Part shown: one piece after another, positions 63,040-64,000 of the stretch
Numbering within the stretch: the first letter of the stretch is position 1
How the letters are laid out: each line of letters opens with the position of its first letter
DNA from: Artemia franciscana
Lineage: Eukaryota > Arthropoda > Branchiopoda > Anostraca > Artemiidae
Direction: 5' to 3'
Assembly: GCF_032884065.1 (NCBI RefSeq)
Contig: NC_088866.1
Span: 61,854,435 to 61,918,434, forward strand
DNA length: 64,000 nucleotides
Notes under the pieces: generated by a model
Databases searched by the model: none
The model's input: only the letters and a program-made list of their open reading frames with translations
What the model was told of the DNA's origin: nothing
Program-made: the position numbers and the translations under genes

Positions 63040-63540
63040 TGAGATTTTATGATTTGAGATTCTTTTTTAAGAACGAAATATCAGCCTATATGCTGACGTT
63101 TATTTCTTTGGAAGCTACAGTGATAACACTGATCAAGTATGGCTCTCAAAGGTGGGTGCTTCGGATGATGGAGGAGGATTTGTTGGATATTTTCCAGAGG
63201 AGCTGTCTACGGATTCTTTTGGGTACCCGTCTGGCGGGTTTCAACACTAAGTTTTGCGAAAGATACGGTTCTATCACGATTTTTAGGGCTATAATGAGAG
63301 CAAGACAGATGGATAGAACAGTTTGCAGATGAAGGACGAATATTGTTACAGGTCGTCTTTTGGTCTTCAATCTAGACCTTGATTGGGTTGAGAGGAGATC
63401 GCAAGAAAGGATTTAGATGAAATTGGAACTTATTGTAAGGGTGTAATGAGAGAACCTTTGAAAAGATTGGGATGGAGGGGAGCGGCTGTGTTGGCCTTAA
63501 GTGGCTTGGTGCTGCAGTGAGTTGTTTGTAATAGTAGTGC
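63040..63540 (+). pseudogene. TAG-tail LINE, 3' fragment
   Basis: The frame reads SLEATVITLIKYGSQRWVLR, LLDIFQRSCLRILLGTRLAG and ITIFRAIMRARQM. After breaks it reaches a CVGLKWLGAAVSC-like end at about 63525, then TAATAGTAGT. Same family as 25935-26835. Confidence 0.85.
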
Positions 63541-64000
63541 AAGGTTATCAATCTAAAACAAGACCTAACAAAAGTAACAATAACGGCAAAAAATATATAA
63601 ACTTGAATTGAGCATAAACTTTATTTTTAAGAGATTTAGCCTGTGAATAAATATTCAAAATAAATGACATGTTTTTATTATTCAATGCCAAGCAGGCCAA
63701 CTTTCCATTCCCGAATTGCAGTGCCAAGAGGATTAAAGTCAAATTAATTAGTATATGATACCAGTATCAAAAATGTTTTTTTTTTTTTTTTTGCTAAATT
63801 AGGATGAGTTACTTCAATTCGTAATTACGGACATGAGGCTTGAAAGCAAGAGTGAAGCCACCTTGAAAAATGGAAGATGAGCAGGAAAGAATATAAAAGC
63901 CATTTAAACTAGAAATTTAATTTGAAGAGCACAATTTTATTCAAATTTTATTCAAAATTATGTATATTAATTACGATGAATATTATAAAATTATTATTAA
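63541..64000. other. Intron 8 sequence to window edge, nothing recognised
   Basis: A/T-rich, with a T-run at about 63776-63792. No exon was found. Confidence 0.4.

Overview
The window is eukaryotic, intron-rich and repeat-dense, and it holds one recognisable host gene: cullin-3 (CUL3) on the + strand. Eight coding exons (17177-17236, 27761-27958, 34990-35187, 37430-37633, 42918-43097, 50466-50663, 56308-56484, 59458-59628) encode the first 462 residues. All introns seen are phase 0 with GT-AG ends. The rest of the protein (the remaining scaffold and the neddylation domain) must lie beyond position 64000. The protein is animal-like. Long introns (2.2-10.5 kb), Penelope-like elements, several non-LTR retrotransposon families and foldback elements suggest an arthropod, perhaps a branchiopod crustacean such as a brine shrimp. 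That taxonomic guess rests on recollection of repeat style and is weak.

Layout. 1-17145 is upstream sequence: foldback repeat units, an inverted copy of the CUL3 intron 7/exon 8 junction (1009-1139), three blocks of diverged tandem repeats (1230-7030), a dead hAT transposase tail (about 8304-8640), a cluster of foldback/TIR elements (9816-12030) and a decayed LINE on the - strand (13210-15420, possibly to 15782). Intron 1 (17237-27760) carries a nearly complete LINE with gag-type zinc knuckles, a Penelope-like 3' end, a 1.4-kb tandem family and a LINE with a 5' inversion. Intron 2 holds a minisatellite, a foldback repeat and an unidentified ORF. Introns 3 and 4 hold another LINE and a 61-bp satellite of about 25 copies. 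Intron 5 holds minisatellites, nested LINE/foldback insertions and a Penelope-like element with a broken GIY-YIG nuclease. Intron 6 begins with a tandem duplication that copies the exon 6 splice donor, and contains a LINE lying between two inverted minisatellite blocks. Introns 7 and 8 carry more copies of the same repeat families.

How it works together. Apart from CUL3 no host protein gene can be supported. CUL3 is the scaffold of BTB-CUL3-RBX1 ubiquitin ligases, and the part seen here is the substrate-adaptor-binding N-terminal half. The rest is mostly mobile and tandem repeat DNA, with broken reading frames nearly everywhere. The most unusual points are the inverted duplicate of the exon 8 junction at about 97% identity, the duplicated splice donor after exon 6, and a conserved hammerhead-like motif in both Penelope-like 3' ends.
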